Positions 11,563-24,627 of a stretch of DNA of 64,000 bases are shown piece by piece. A program made the translations under genes and the position numbers. The stretch comes from Odiellus spinosus. Its lineage: Eukaryota; Arthropoda; Arachnida; Opiliones; Phalangiidae. Below the pieces are notes generated by a model, which was given only the letters and a program-made list of their open reading frames with translations, did no database searches and was not told the origin of the DNA. Position 1 is the first letter of the stretch; each line of letters starts with the position of its first letter. The stretch covers positions 278,402 to 342,401 of the forward strand of contig CAWUCO010000001.1 of the NCBI GenBank assembly GCA_963920705.1, given 5' to 3'.

Positions 11563-12310
11563 CTCGTTTTTCAATGACTAGTATATTCAAAAGTCTATCA
11601 CTTTATTCCACGAAAGTGAACAACAGCCCGTAGCTTAATACTATCAGCAAAGGTCCAGTTTTAAGTCAGAGCCCATCACTTAAAAATAGCCAAAAAGTCA
11701 TCATCCCTGTCTGCCTCGAGTGATTTGGACTCTCGATATTTTGAGTCGGGAGAGAGTGTTGGAATTTAGGCGGGCCGCGCTTGGCTAAATTGTTTTCCCT
11801 CACAACTCCGGAATTTCTCCATAGAGTGGCGCTTCCTCCGTTCACTATTTACAGGGCGACTCCGAACGCTGGAGTGTCTCGAATCAGAATCTGCCGGACC
11901 TTTGCTGATGGTATTAAGCTACGGGGCGTTGTTTACTTTTATGGATTAAAATGATAGACTTTTGGTATTTTATTAATGTTGGCCTTACTTGATGTTTGAT
12001 AGGTTATCCCAAACATAGTTGAACGCGTTTGTGCCATTTTTTCCCGCTAGTAGTTTCATAACTATTTCCTCTGTGTATAGTGTATCAGTCTGATGTAAAA
12101 TACATAATATAACTTATGGTGACGGGAAAAAAATCAAACAATTTAACTCACTCCTATTTTGAAATTGTAAATCTGTTCTTCTCGTAGCTCTGGCATCTTG
12201 CGTAATGTAGATGGTCCTTCAACTTAATTTTGATCTTCAAGTCAAGTCCAAATCCAAACTCTTCTTGGCCGCTTTATTTCAAATAATAATGCTAGCTGGA
12301 TTCGTGGAGA

Positions 12311-12404
12311 TCCTGAATTTCTTCGCATTAAATAGTCAAGGACCAATCGAATGTTATTGGAAGTCTCATTGGTCGTTGACGCATCAATGCGAAGAAATTC
12401 AGGA
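12311..12404. mobile_element. Small palindromic MITE (TCCTGAATTTCTTCGCATT ends)
   Basis: The inverted arms TCCTGAATTTCTTCGCATT (12311-12329) and its reverse complement (12386-12404) enclose GGACCAATCGAATGTTATTGGAAG-type sequence. Related copies lie at 26863-26973, 36952-37062 and, more degenerate, at about 40640-40760 and 41590-41700. The first three occupy the same place in the three units, so the insertion predates the triplication. Confidence 0.7.
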
Positions 12405-14328
12405 TTTTCTAGGTTTTTAAATTTTATTTCTAGGTTATGTCCCTGAAATTCAAATTTGTCTAAATGTGTGTAGAAATTAATTTCATTATTGAAAATCTCC
12501 TCTTAAATATCTTAATCATATTTCTAATTAATTAAAAAGTTTTAAATTTTTATCTTCGAGTTTACCTTTGAATATGTTCTACAGGAATACTAGATCTGGT
12601 AAAGATATATTTTTAATATTAAACTCTTTAAATTGATCGCGGGAATTTCCAATTTTTTATCAAATGAGCTAAGAATTGGATAATGAATTATTAGGCATAT
12701 CCATTGATAACTAGACTTTTTTCAGATATTTTAATTTCGGATAAATTGTTTAAGTTAATATAAATCCACAATTTATATAAGCAGACGCGTATCAAATGCT
12801 GGATCCGAATTAGACCTGGAGATAAAATTTGAAGCTCGATTAATAAACAAATTAAGCGTTTATTCGAACGGATAATGCGAAATCCGTGTAGAATGAAATA
12901 TAATAATTAGATTTTTTCATCTAAATCCAAAGGAACAGCGATTAAATTCCTACATTCTAGCTTCGAGATCTGAATTTGGGTTAAAATCAGCGAAGAAACT
13001 CGAAAGTTTTCTAATGTTTCTTATCAGCGAAAGAATAACTCGTAAAACTTTTATCAATTTCCTAAATAACAATGAGTACGAATTGTAAGTTTACAGTTAC
13101 ATTCGGGTATACGTTAACTCGAATAAGAAATGGAAATGTTTTCGCGAACGGATAAAATCTGATTGACATTCACGATGGTCTTATTCGATTAACAAAAGTT
13201 ATACGAATTCCGAGCTCTAACAGTTGCTAATAGCCCCAAATCAAATATTTGGCTGGCCATTGCCAGGAAGGGACGGGTAGGCCTGTGACCTTGATTGCCA
13301 CCTTTGATTATTATCACAATTGAACTTACGTATTTTCTTCACTTTCTTTTGACCACCTTATGATCGACTTGAATTCTCCGGCTATCGTCGACCGAGTGCT
13401 TTATTGTAATCGTAACTTTAGTCATTTTATTATTAGAGCGAAAGTATGCTTTCTTGCCCTAGAAAGTATGCGAGCCGGTTAATTACTGGCGAGTCATAAA
13501 CACGCCATCTCGAAATAAGTTTAACAGGCTATCAAGAGTGGATCAAGCATTTGTAACTCACCAAAAAGTGTTATTTTCCATACCTATTATCAAGCGAACC
13601 ACAAACGATATCAGTTCGTGGCTTTCACCTTTTGAATTGAAATCTTCTTTAGTTCTTGACTTAATTTTGATAATTATAACGCGAGAAATGAGCGAATCTT
13701 GTTTAAAAATAACTTATTCGAAATTTGATCATTTCCGGACCTATTATCTCGCGTTCTAATATCGCTAGAACTTTACTTCCGACGAACCGTAAAAGTCGGA
13801 CGTAGTTCGTGGTATAATTTAACAATTTTAAGTTTAATATTTACTCTAATTACGATAAGAAATCTATATTATAACGGGGTTTTCCGTGTAAACTCGAAGA
13901 TGTCGCCACGATAGAGCCTATATTATCCGAGACCCGTCAGCGTTTAGCCTACAGCGTGCCCAACCGCATCCAGGATAGGCGGGATACTCGGGGAAAGAGA
14001 TAAGATTGAGTTCAGTAGACTGGGAAATAAATCATTCCCAAACGAAACTTACCCCCAGAAACACTGAGACCCCTTTTATGCAAATCAGAGCCATCTCTTG
14101 TTTCTTCCATCGTACTAAATAACCGCCTTAATCCTTTTGGAATATACTCCTAAGTTCCTAGCTGGTTCGCTCTTGATTCTAATCATTAAACTTCATTTGA
14201 AACGCAACGAAAAGTTTTAGCGTAGTTTTTTCTATTAGCATCGTTTATGGGAGCGTGTCCGTGACGCTCCTATTATTATCGTTTCGGCAAACTTTATAAA
14301 ATATAAATAATAATAATATAAATATCAT

Positions 14329-14792
14329 CACAAGTAAACCATGCTTCAAGTTTACAATACAATAAGACATATTACGAGTGGTACGTGGTTCAGAAAGTTT
14401 TGTCTCAGAGCTTTCGCCCGAGGAGATAGGGAAAAAATCCAAAAACTCTAAAATGGTCGAGATACGGAACTCGAAATTGCCCTCTAGCGGTTGTGATTTG
14501 AACTAAGTAAGCGGTGTTAATATCCCGCTGAACTTTCTAGACGTTTACGAGGGTGAAAATGTATCGACGGAAAACGATTCTTCCCTCCCTCTCGCGAAAC
14601 GACGGAGCGTGTCTCGCCCGGCCGTCGCTATTTCGAGTCTGATTTACTCTAGAAAGAATATACGGAGCCCGGCCACCTTTCTGTACAAATTTCGGAATAC
14701 TTTGGGTGAAACCTTGGACTCAGAAAATCGAACTCACTTCATTGTCACCCGCAGTATGTCGTCTTAAATACTTGGAGGATGATTAACTTGTG
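14329..14792. mobile_element. 464-bp TIR element, CACAAGTAAA family
   Basis: Begins CACAAGTAAACCATGCTTCA and ends ATGATTAACTTGTG, the inverted form. Flanks ATATCAT and ATATTAA are an imperfect 7-bp target duplication. The interior matches the 488-bp copy at 48023-48510 and the fragment at 25160-25455, for example GCTTTCGCCCGAGGAGA and TAGACGTTTACG. No transposase. Nonautonomous. Confidence 0.75.
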
Positions 14793-16109
14793 ATATTAAC
14801 TTCTATAATTATAACACAGCCTACAAAGGAGAGGATGTAGCTAAATATGATGAGATTGGTGGAGAGAATTAGATTTTTCTATGGGGTTTATTATTGCGTA
14901 TTTATTCGCCTAATATTTCTCTAGTGTTTGCAATTTGTATATATTTTATTAATTGGAGAGATCGAGTGAATTAATTTCAGACATTAATCTTATTATCAAT
15001 TTGCTTAAAAGAGACTATCAATCCAATTAACTTATCCAAAGAAAATATAAATAAATAATTCTCATATCTGTTTTTATCCGAAAATGGCAACTTATCCTAG
15101 AATATTATCCTAGTTATATAATTCGGATAAGAACAATTTAAAAATATATTAACTTCAAAAATAATAAATAAAATTTAAACCAAACAGCTTGATTTTATTA
15201 TTTTATTGATTTTCTTCGAATTGTAAATAAGTGAAAACCGCGAATTGGTTCGTTGTTTGATAAAAGGTACGGCAAATGATCGTTTTTGGTGAGTTGTCCA
15301 TTGACTACCGCCTTAAATAACCATTTTTGTAAGATAGTAATTATAGTAATGCCATTTTTAATGTTTATTGAACTATACAACTCTTTTTTATATTCGTGCG
15401 GATACAAGATTAGTTACATATGTGTTTTTAAGAGTTTATAAGATTAAGATTCTTAATATCGAAACGGGATTTTATTAAAGAGACAAAAATGTGCTTTAAA
15501 CCACCTCCAATGAATATCTGGATGATGTTGTCCAGAAAAACCGGACATAGCGCAATCAGCCATAATTTAATTTATATTTATATTCATTTATTTAATTTAT
15601 ATTTATTTATTAAGACTAAGAATATGACGAGTCTAGCAAATTTGCTTTAAGAAATTTTTTAAGGTGCTTATTATGTCCCATATTTTATGAAGACCTCTTA
15701 AACAACGCCCGGTAGCTTAATACCAGCAAAGGGCTGGATTTTAATTAGTGCCCGTATTGATCTGATTTCGTGGAAACTTATTTCTTAATGACTAAGTTTT
15801 AAAGAAGCTCTTAATGTTTTAACCTCATTATATCCATTCCTTTCAAAATTTATTGACAAATGTGTGTACTGTTCACGGCGGAATAATCATACGATTATTA
15901 GGTCGAATTTATTCTTGAAATCTTAATCAAGCTTTAGAAAAAACAAATAGAAAAAACAAATTAGGCTAATTAATTGAATCTTCTCGAATAGGTTTTTTGT
16001 CACTAAATAAAAACCTTTAAAAGTAGAATTACCACAAACCGCGAATATTTTTTAATTTTTCGAAATGTTTGATTTATTTCCAGCACTCGCGTTCGCTCGA
16101 CCCCTGCGT

Positions 16110-16310
16110 TTCGGCTTCACCTCATCACCCGCGGAACGGGAAATTAAGATGGCGGCCGTTTACGCGCGCGTTCGTTAATTGTGAAATTAAAATCGTGTTA
16201 ATTGAAGTTTAAAGCGCGGTATTTGTGCGGAATTTGTGACTGCTGGATAACATAAACAACGAAGATTCAAATTCAATCAAGGATGAAGATTTAATCGCGG
16301 TAAGTCGAAG
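16110..16310 (+). promoter_or_regulatory. GC-rich promoter-like block (copy 2)
   Basis: Second copy of the AAGATGGCGGCCGTTTACGC block, with a downstream exon-like end ATTTAATCGCG|GTAAGTCG. It lies 4.5 kb upstream of the recognised part of IR copy A, which runs the opposite way. It could therefore serve either strand. Inferred only. Confidence 0.35.
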
Positions 16311-19300
16311 ACATTTTGCGTATCTTAATTTGCCATTTGGAGTTGGGGACTTTGCTTCAATTTAAGGAACGAAAATAATAGTTTTTTAAAGCCAATTTTG
16401 GGGGAAATAAGAATTTTAAATCAACACGCTTTGGTTTAAAACAACCTTTTATGTTTTACAATGTCGATTATTTGAGAAAAAAACATCAGTTGTACTGATT
16501 TCTACTCTGGAATAGAGTCATAGCGTTAAGTTGACCTCTCGAGGTTTATTTAAGCGCCTCTATATTTTCACTTGAAGCAGTCACTTGATATGGGTAGATA
16601 ATTTCATATAATAGTGCTTAATTATTCAAGTAGTTATATATAAATACATTTCATTAAGAACACATTTAAATTTAAGTTATGTAATGCATTAATATATCAT
16701 TTTCAATTGGCATTCAGGGATAATCTAACAAAGTGACACCCTCTCATATTATTTGATAAAAAATATTGCTTGAATAATTTTAAACGCTGTTTATGATCAC
16801 TGGAACATTGCTGTTGAAATGTTTCTTCGAAGTTCTTGTTATTAATGATAATAGCCATCAGCTTGGATATAATAATAGGCTGTAAAGATATTTAATCAGC
16901 TCCACAGCGTAGTGTTCAGGACCAAGCTAATAATGTTACATTGAAAATAAAACTGTTCTTGATCCTATAGCTCGGAATCGGATAATGATTAACTTAGTAT
17001 ATCCATTGATAACTAGGCTTTTTTCAGATATTTTAATCTCCGATAAATTAAGTTAATATAAATCCACAGATTATATAAACAGACGCGTATCAAATGCTGG
17101 ATACGAATTAGACCCGGAGATAAAATTTAAGGCTCGATAAATAAACAAATCGCGTTTATTCGAACGGATAACGCCTAGATAAAAACAGGACGTTTCTCAA
17201 ATCCGTGTAGAATGAAATATAATAATTATAATTTAATCTAAATTGAAAGGAACAGCGACTATTCTAGCTTCGAGATATCAATTTTGGGTTAAAATCAGAG
17301 AGAATAAACTCGAAAGGTTTCAAATTGTTCGTTATCGGTGAATGAATAACTCGTATCAATTTCCTATAACAATTAATGAGTACGAATAGTAAGTTTGCCG
17401 TTACATTCTTGTATACGTTAACTCGAATAAGAAATGGATAATTTTTTCGCGAACAGATAAAATCTGATTGACATTCAATTAACAAAACTTCTACGAATTC
17501 CGAGCTCTCTACATAATTTCCTTTTAAGTCCGTTTTATCTGATTGAGGGTCAAGTTTGAAGGAACTGGGAGATGATGAAATATTGTAAAATCAGTCTTGA
17601 AATCTAATGTCACGTGGTGGCGATTCCATCGAGAGATAAATTCCCAATCGATTAGCTAGAATCTCGAAGAATAGACTGAGACAAGCGATTGTGATTCCGG
17701 ACAACCAAATCTGGAACATGATGGACAGTTCGTCGATGGTCGTGACAGTGGGTGCGTTCATTTCGGTACCCCCGTCCGTTGCTAAGAAGGATTGAATTCT
17801 CATTAATCGACTTAAGTCACTCGGGCCTGATTGAACAGTTTCCACGTGTCTAAGAGTTCTAAAAAGGGAATTTGAAAAGGATATTAAAGCAATAATATCA
17901 TAAATACAGTCTCTTTGCAAACTCTTGAGCGGAGGAAGCGAAACCCGCAAAAAGGACTGCCTAGTTCAAGTACTAGAACCATCTAGCTTAACTCGGAATG
18001 CGACGAAGCTTCCGCCTCACTGGTAAAGAGTTTGAAAAGGCAAAGTAGCCAATGGGCGCTCGAGATGACGAATCCGTGTTACCAATCGGACTGAATCGGA
18101 GGTCATTAACATTATTGAAATGTGAGAAAGAAAAAAATTCTTAATTTTCTCTACGAAAAGAGATACGCCTCTTCGGGGAATAGCGAGTTCGGGAGACGGG
18201 TGCCTTGCGGTGTTTCGACAACAAAGAAGGTATGGAAAGAGTGGTTTTACGGAGGTCTCTCCAACGCGAGTGAAAATAAAGTAAAAACATTTATTACAAA
18301 TAATCAATTTCCTTCAAAATACTTTTCGGTAGCATCAGATTAAACATTAATGAATCATAACGGCTTTTAAAAGCCTTTGAATAAAAGTATTTCCATTGAT
18401 TCCTTTCGTTAGAGACTCTTCGGTAGTTATTATGGCGTATTTCGCAGTGCCGTTCGGGAAAGTGTCAAATAAACCTGAATTGATGTTTTCATAGTAGAAT
18501 ATTTCGTTGTATAGTTGGTCGATTATTGGAGAATTTTTACTTAAGCTTCTAATGTATTTTTTTAACCAAAAGTGAAATTTATAAATTGCGGATCTCATTC
18601 CTGGATGCTTCTTGATATCTTCGATAGTGTTTATGCGATTTGCGTTGGACACCATCAGCTCGCTCTTTAACTTGCCCGTGTAAGCCTTAATCAAGACAGA
18701 CGTCCCTAGTAACCAACCGCTCAACATCAATTTCGCCGAAAGTCGCCTCGGGAAAACATCCGCCGCTAAGAAGTCAAGATTAAATTTGGTTTTATTACTT
18801 TTACTCTCATTGAGGCACTCAACGAGAGATCTTACGTCGCTGAGCTATAGAGAAATGCCTCTTTGGGGAAAAGTGACTTCTAGAGACGAGTGGCGCCATC
18901 CGCCAAAATGGGAAATCGGATGCAAATACTTGTTTTCAAGAGATTTCAAATGAGCCCTTTTTCAAATATGCGCGGAACATGTCATATTTTAGCAATCAAT
19001 TTGCATATTTCTAGAAAACAAATAGGCGCGCGTCGTGCGCGCTCGGGAGCTCCAGTCTCGAGGTGGGGTGGGAAAGGGGGAGGTACTGTCAAAGCCACGT
19101 ATTATCCCTGACTCAGAGATGGCGCTACAATCAACCCGTGGTTTGTCGACGACATCATGGACCAAGTATACTGTAAACGGCTCCACAGCGACAGTGACTA
19201 AATTCCCTGCATTTCGATCTCTCTAGTTTCTCCTACACTGAATTAATATCTTCCCCACGTCTACATACCGCGACTATAGCGCCATCTCCTACGCGTCCTA

Positions 19301-19927
19301 CAGCAAACTAAATTTTATATCTCAAGCAAAAACCAATGGGGGCTGCGATTTTGTCGTGGTTCCCTCTACGGTATAATTTCTCCATGACGACATAAAGAAT
19401 ATGGGTGGAGGCGTATTTTATCTATAGCGCGTGCTACTCTATGGCGAGGTACTCAACGGTTCTGAAGCAGATGAGAAACGTAAAACCAGGCGTATTCCAA
19501 ACACGGGAAACGCTTTCCGATTGACGAACGAACGAATCTCATTTTTAAAAGCCCGCACAAGTGGGATAATAACAGTACAATGGGGGCAATTCTCTAACTT
19601 TTTTATCGTGCACGCGCATACGATAACTCCGGTTTTATCGTAAATGTGATAAGTTATCAAAAAACGGTATTCTCTAACTTCCAAACGTGAAATTATCGAG
19701 CGCGAGATACGATAACCACCCGATAACTTAACAACAGGGTACTTGCTGTCGGTAACTCTTATCGAACGAAGAAAAAACATTTTTCATCATCCCCAATGTC
19801 ATTTCAGAAGAGTTTTTAGGATATATAAAACAAAATATTAAAAAAATATTTGAATTTGGCGCCTAAAACTTTCCGGAAACCCGTTTATTTGGTGTGGGTG
19901 GTGTCTAACTTGTTTTTTTTTATCAAA

Positions 19928-21591
19928 ATGGCAGCTAACGCTTTAATGTGTCTGGAGCTTTTACGCCGAAATGATTTAGAAAATAGACGAGCTTTACGTA
20001 GAGAGAGAGAGTTTTACGCGATCCAGGTCAAGCTTTTGAACTGCATGAAAATCAGTTTGTTAAGCTATTTCGCTTGTCGCGACCACTCGTCATTAATCTT
20101 TGCGAGCGATTGGACGCAAGGCTTAGCGGAATACGGATCAGTGCTTTGACTGTGGATTCTAAGGTAAGCCTGGGTTTGTCAAATTACTTTTTATGGTTGA
20201 ACCCCTGAACATTGTTTTACAACTTTTAGATCTTGATTGCCCTGCGTTTTTACGCAACTGGGTCTTACCAAACTGGAGTTGGTCAAGAATTGTTATTAGC
20301 TGTGAGCCAACCAACTGTGAGTAGAGTTGTAAAGAATGTCAGCGAAGCTTTAGTCGATGAACTCCTTGATGAGTGCATAAGATTTCCATGCACTTTGGAA
20401 GAGCAAGCGAGAGTTAAAGTCCCGTAAGTATAAAACCTCAAAGCTAATTAGAGACTGTATTAATAACACCTTTAATCCTAGGTTTTTGGAGAGAAAGAGC
20501 TTTCCTGGTGTTATCGGAGCCCTTGATTGCACGCATGTAGGAATTGTTACCCCTACAAAGAAGGATGAACAATTAGATGCGGTTCATTTCTTTAATCGCA
20601 AGGGTTTTTACTCTATCAATGTTCAGCTTGTAAATTTCACTGTTTAATTTTTATTTGTATTCTCAATGATTTCTCATGACAAATTTGATGCGTAGATTTG
20701 TGATTTGGATCTTCGCATTCTAAATGTAAATGGAAAATTTCCCGGATCAACTCATGATTCTTTTATTTGGAAGTCTTCCATGGCGTGCAGTTTTCTGCAG
20801 TCCAAGCATAGGGAGGATGGGTTTAAAAACTCTTGGCTTCTCGGTAAGTAGTTGATCTAGTTTTTAATAAGTAGTCAGATCATAAGAAGTAAAATAAGGC
20901 AAAACTCTACACCTGGTCTTTAGGTTCAAATAATTGCTATCCCCATATTTATCTTTACCAATTTTATCATGTTCTCTAAATTATGAGAGTCGATTTAATG
21001 AAGGAATATTCCCGCTGTTTATCTGGCCAATTTGATCAATTCGCTATTAAAGGCCATACAAGTTTTCTGTATGGTTTTATTTTTAGATTAAAATGATTTT
21101 ATTTCCTGCTACTTTGAAATGATATTGGTTTTGAAGATATTAAATTCAAATAATTTATTTAAGGTGATGCAGGCTACCCGCTTCAGCCTTGGCTAATGGT
21201 GCCAATATCACAGCCAGCCAATTTAGAGGAAGTCCGCTTCAATTCTCACCACAAAGAAGCCAGGAAGGTAGTTGAAAGGTGCAATGTAGTTTTGAAGGAG
21301 AGGTTTCGGTGCCTGCTAAAGGACCGGATATTGCATTACTCTCCGAGACGAGCTGCCAAAATTATATATGCTTTCTGCATACTCCATAACATCTGCATCA
21401 TAAATAAAATCCCAGAGGATTATGATGAAGGAAATGTTCAGTTGGCACCAGAAGACTTACTCAATAGTGCTAATGATGACAACGAAGACCCAGAAGAACA
21501 ACAACCAATCCTACAACCTCCAGGAGCTGGCACTAATTGGTTCAACGCTGGGCTTCAAGTTCGGAAACGAATTTTGAGGCATTTCCGATAG
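19928..21591 (+). pseudogene. Harbinger DDE transposase (HARBI1-like), five exons, one frameshift
   Basis: Exons: 19928-20163, 20230-20423, 20482-20629, 20696-20843 and 21164-21591. All use GT-AG introns of about 58-320 bp with matching phases. Catalytic triad: D in GALDCTH (exon 3), D in GDAGYPL (start of exon 5), E in RKVVERC (exon 5). FFNRKGFYSINVQL, STHDSF, LKERFRCL and CILHNICI are the usual family motifs. Exon 1 starts MAANALMCLELLRRND. The frame that continues into exon 2 (LHENQFVKLFRLSRP) is one base off the starting frame, and the shift falls in or near the GA run at 20000-20011. This looks like a slippage mutation or a sequence error. From 20163 on everything is open to the TAG at 21591. 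It would cut and join element ends in the nucleus together with the Myb-like partner. Confidence 0.85.
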
Positions 21592-22033
21592 GAGTTTAAG
21601 CTGGAGGATTCAAAGGCCCTTTTAAGGGCCATTAGGCAATCAAAAAAAGGTAAACATAATGGGTTCTCCGCAAGTAATTATTATGTATAATAGAAACTTT
21701 CCTTTTTCAATGGTATACCCATATAAAAAAGAAAGTACAAATCAAATTTTCTTATCCCTGTTGTTCAGCAATCATCCATTATGATTACCTAATTTTGATT
21801 GTCTAATGACACCAGAAGTTTGTGAATTTGTTTTTTAACGCGAATAACAAACACGCGCGGAGTGCCTACCTTCTCGTGGTTGGTGTTGTTAACTAAGTTG
21901 CAGTTTAAATTATCACGTGTTAATTATTTATCGAGGCTAACAAGCAACTTAAAACTAAATGGCACACGTTTTATTCTTAAGGTAAACAATATTTAAAGAT
22001 ATGACTAAATGACTAAACATTCTTAATAAAAAA

Positions 22034-23720
22034 TTAAGGTGAAGGAAAAGATCTTTCAACAAAGGTTTCGGCACACTTTACGAAGCACCGCAGTATATCA
22101 GTTCGTTCACTTTCAACTCTCGCACATTCCTCTGCGGCATCAGCAAGTCGCTTGAATTGTTGTGTAGTTTCTTCCAAAGCTTTAGTTCGCTTGGTTTGGA
22201 CCTCAAACATGTTCCGGAAGAACTGGTCAGTAGATAAAGCTGAATCTGCCAGCACCCTGTCATATGGCCCAGCTCGTCTGGCTCTTGCTCTGCCTGTAAA
22301 TCAATTTTAGACTCTTTCATCCCTAGAAACTGCGGCTGAAAGTAAATTACCAGCATTGGAATCTCTAGCAGAACTACCGCGTCTAGAATTACCGCGCCCG
22401 TGATTGTCAACTCTCTCAAACTGCTCAGGAGATCGCGCGGGTATGGGCGATTCTGAAATTTTATTGGTACTGTAGTAGAAATCTCGAGAAATTAAATGGT
22501 TTTCCATTAAAAATACCATTGTCATAAATTGGTACTTCCCGAGGGGTAAGGGACCTTCTGGCCTGACTACGAGGTGAAACTCCTTGTCTAGGTGGTGTTA
22601 CGAGACGTTTTGTATGAGTTGCCGAATTTCGCGGATGAGAATAGGCGGGGGATTGTCTCGCCTGGTTACGAGGTGAAGCAACACGTTTCGGATGAGTTTA
22701 TGAATTTAGCGGACGAGAAAATGGTGGGGCCAAATTTTGAGTTAAATTTGAAACAAGAATAGGAGGAGTAGTAGAAGTTGATGGACGCGATGAAGTTGTA
22801 ACAGAGTTGGGTGACAAACTAAACCTATGTTCCTCGTCGAAGGCCAAAATTTGAGACAGAGCATTGTTATACAACTGACAATTTTCTTGAATTGACGTGC
22901 TATAAGAATCGTGCACCTATTGGTTATACAAATCTAGTGAATTACTCATTCTAGCTAAATATTTTAAGTACAATTTCACCACTCTAACTTACAGAGGTAT
23001 CTATTTGAACATCTGACTACTCCTTAATGTATCAAAAAGAAAAATAAACATTTGAGTTCCTTAAACTTTTATGGTACTTTTTAAACGTAAAATTTTGTAA
23101 TAAATATACATAGTAATGAAATTACCTCCATCAATGGAAAACCACCTTCACGCAAACTAGGGTTCTCAGTCACCTTTTGCCAGCCACCAGCCAACGCCAA
23201 CAAACGCCCATCCAACTCAGATAAACCTCTGTTTAGAACCTTCTGGTCGATTTCCCCACCGCCAGTCTTTTTTTGCTCCTTAATAACATCCGCCGCCTTT
23301 CCCAAAACTTTGGTTTTCCAATCGGCTAAGGACTTTAAAATTAAGAAGTTGTAAATTATTGTTTTAATGAAGGGGACAACCAAGCTAAAAGCCCATTGAA
23401 CCATAGAAAATATATATTTTCTATGATTGAACTAACTTAAATCTAAAAAAATTTCGGACTTGATTCTTTACTATAGTTATATCACTTTCTAAGGTTTATT
23501 CATGTTTTCAACTTACTCTTTTCCATGCAGACACGTTTTTAGTTGGGGGTCCTTCTCTATTAAGCTTCTTCGCCATTTCATCCCATAGTGAGTCTGAGAG
23601 TTCCTTGCTGAAGGAGCAAGACTACCTACCGCTTATTAATTGCGGATTAGCTTCTAACAAGCCTAGCATATTTTCCCGTTGGCGAGTTGTAAAGCGACCA
23701 CATCTCGACTGTTTGCTCAT
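22034..23720 (-). pseudogene. Harbinger Myb/SANT-like DNA-binding protein, stop codons inside
   Basis: The ATG at 23720 starts MSKQSRCGRFTTRQRENM. Exon A is 23517-23720 and has an in-frame TAG at 23622-23624, after which LWDEMAKKLNREGPP and NVSAWKR continue the Myb-like fold. Exon B is 23126-23332 (SLADWKTKVLGKAADVIKEQ), joined in phase 0. Exon C begins at 22916 and has an in-frame TAA at 22698-22700, beyond which a Pro/Arg-rich linker stays open. The C-terminal part ends at 22034 with a helical, Glu/Arg-rich segment (TKALEETTQQFKRLADAAE). The Trp spacing and NPQL...LN motif are those of Myb/SANT-like proteins that escort Harbinger transposases to element ends. Two nonsense codons mark this copy as dead. 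Confidence 0.75.
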
Positions 23721-24262
23721 TTCACTTGATTAAATAAAATTATTTAAATTAAAATAAAAAAAAATACAAACAGACAAACGAAAAATTACTTAAACTGGTT
23801 TCACGCAATCCCGCTCTTTTAAAACCGAAAAGTCGTCTGCATTCCGTGAAACATTTAGGATTGGTTAGATAGCGAAACCACGTGACCGGAAACAATATTT
23901 TTGGCGGCTTACGATTAATTTATCGTATCACCAAAGTTACCGTAAAAATGCTTATCGTAGATGGCGCGCGAGAGTTAGGGAATACGGATTTATCGAACGA
24001 TCGATAAGGTCCCGCCCGGTAAAGTTATCACTTATCGTTTACGATAAAATACAGAAAAGCTAGAGAATTGCCCCCAATGACTGTTAGGGAAACCCAAATT
24101 GTGGACTCGATGCCCTCCAACGAAAATTTCTTTCCCGCGTTTATTCCGTCATTTACGACAGTTATAATATTTGCCGTTAATACTCTCGACGGAGGGCTAA
24201 TGTAAAGTAATTGAGAATATTCGGTTGGAGCTCGATACAAACAAGAATCGCAGAGCTGCAAT

Positions 24263-24543
24263 AGTCCTGGTCGATTTGCCGGAAATGGGCGCTCGTCTCA
24301 TAGCCACGCCGCCATCTTTTTGTAGTAACAGGTTGCCAGACTATTTCTAATTTTATTTCCCACAAACCAGATTCACGTTGTTAGTCCAACGCCTCCTAGA
24401 TGATAAAATATAGGAGGCGTTGGTTAGTCTGTCGCTATTTTCACACTACAAAAAGATGGCGGACGATCACGTGACAAAAGTTTTCCCCGCCAAATTTTTC
24501 GCGAGGGTCTCTAGACTTCCGGTTTTGGAAATCGACCAGGACT
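24263..24543. mobile_element. 281-bp MITE in intron 1 of IR copy B
   Basis: Ends AGTCCTGGTCGATTT and AAATCGACCAGGACT are perfect inverted repeats. The flanks carry a 2-bp AT duplication. Copies A and C have the uninterrupted CTGCAATGGA-type acceptor region, giving the empty site. It contains the inner palindrome AGGAGGCGTTGG and a CACGTG. A second copy lies at 4932-5230. Confidence 0.88.
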
Positions 24544-24627
24544 ATGGAGGAAAAATTAACAACACGAAAGGTGAATATAAACCAATAACTCAAATTTAGC
24601 TATTTGATATTCCGAAACGTACTTTAT

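Larger units (their letters stand above)
8010..16105. repeat. Segmental duplication unit 1
   Basis: This unit is homologous in order to 16106-30208 and 30209-~40510. Each begins with a GC-richer block carrying AAGATGGCGGCCGTTTACGC, followed by ~1.4 kb of AT-rich sequence, four IR exons on the minus strand, and ~4 kb of upstream repeats. It is the shortest unit (8.1 kb) and lacks the Harbinger and foldback insertions. It therefore supplies the empty-site reference for both. Confidence 0.8.
11563..16105. other. Upstream region of IR copy A: repeats, no exon recognised
   Basis: Holds the 12.3-kb MITE, a long block shared with units 2 and 3 (12.6-14.2 kb), the 464-bp TIR element at 14329-14792, and AT-rich sequence. 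The missing 5' exons of copy A should lie here or beyond if the gene is complete. The 69-aa frame at 15198-15407 is interrupted by TGA in unit 2 and is not accepted as an exon. Confidence 0.5.
19582..24075. mobile_element. PIF/Harbinger DNA transposon, 4.49 kb, inactive copy
   Basis: Terminal inverted repeats start GGGGGCAATTCTCTA on both ends, with an inner TTATCGT stretch shared. The target duplication is AAT (19579-19581 and 24076-24078). Comparison with IR copies A and C gives the empty site ACAATGACTG. It encodes the two proteins typical of the superfamily: a DDE nuclease on the plus strand and a Myb/SANT-like protein on the minus strand. Both carry inactivating changes. PIF/Harbinger elements usually prefer TWA targets, so AAT is atypical. 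The insertion lies in the M1 codons of IR copy B. Confidence 0.92.

Noticed and set aside
13538-13759. 73-aa plus-strand frame with a relative at 27710-27913
   Set aside because: Lies on a repeat arm; the third unit has frame-breaking indels, so similarity is nucleotide-level only.
15198-15407. 69-aa minus-strand frame as an upstream IR exon
   Set aside because: The homologous sequence in unit 2 (about 29380-29500) has a TGA in the same frame and the region is absent from unit 3.
19439-19780. 113-aa minus-strand frame crossing the Harbinger left end
   Set aside because: Reads IR exon 2 in the wrong frame and continues into the transposon TIR.
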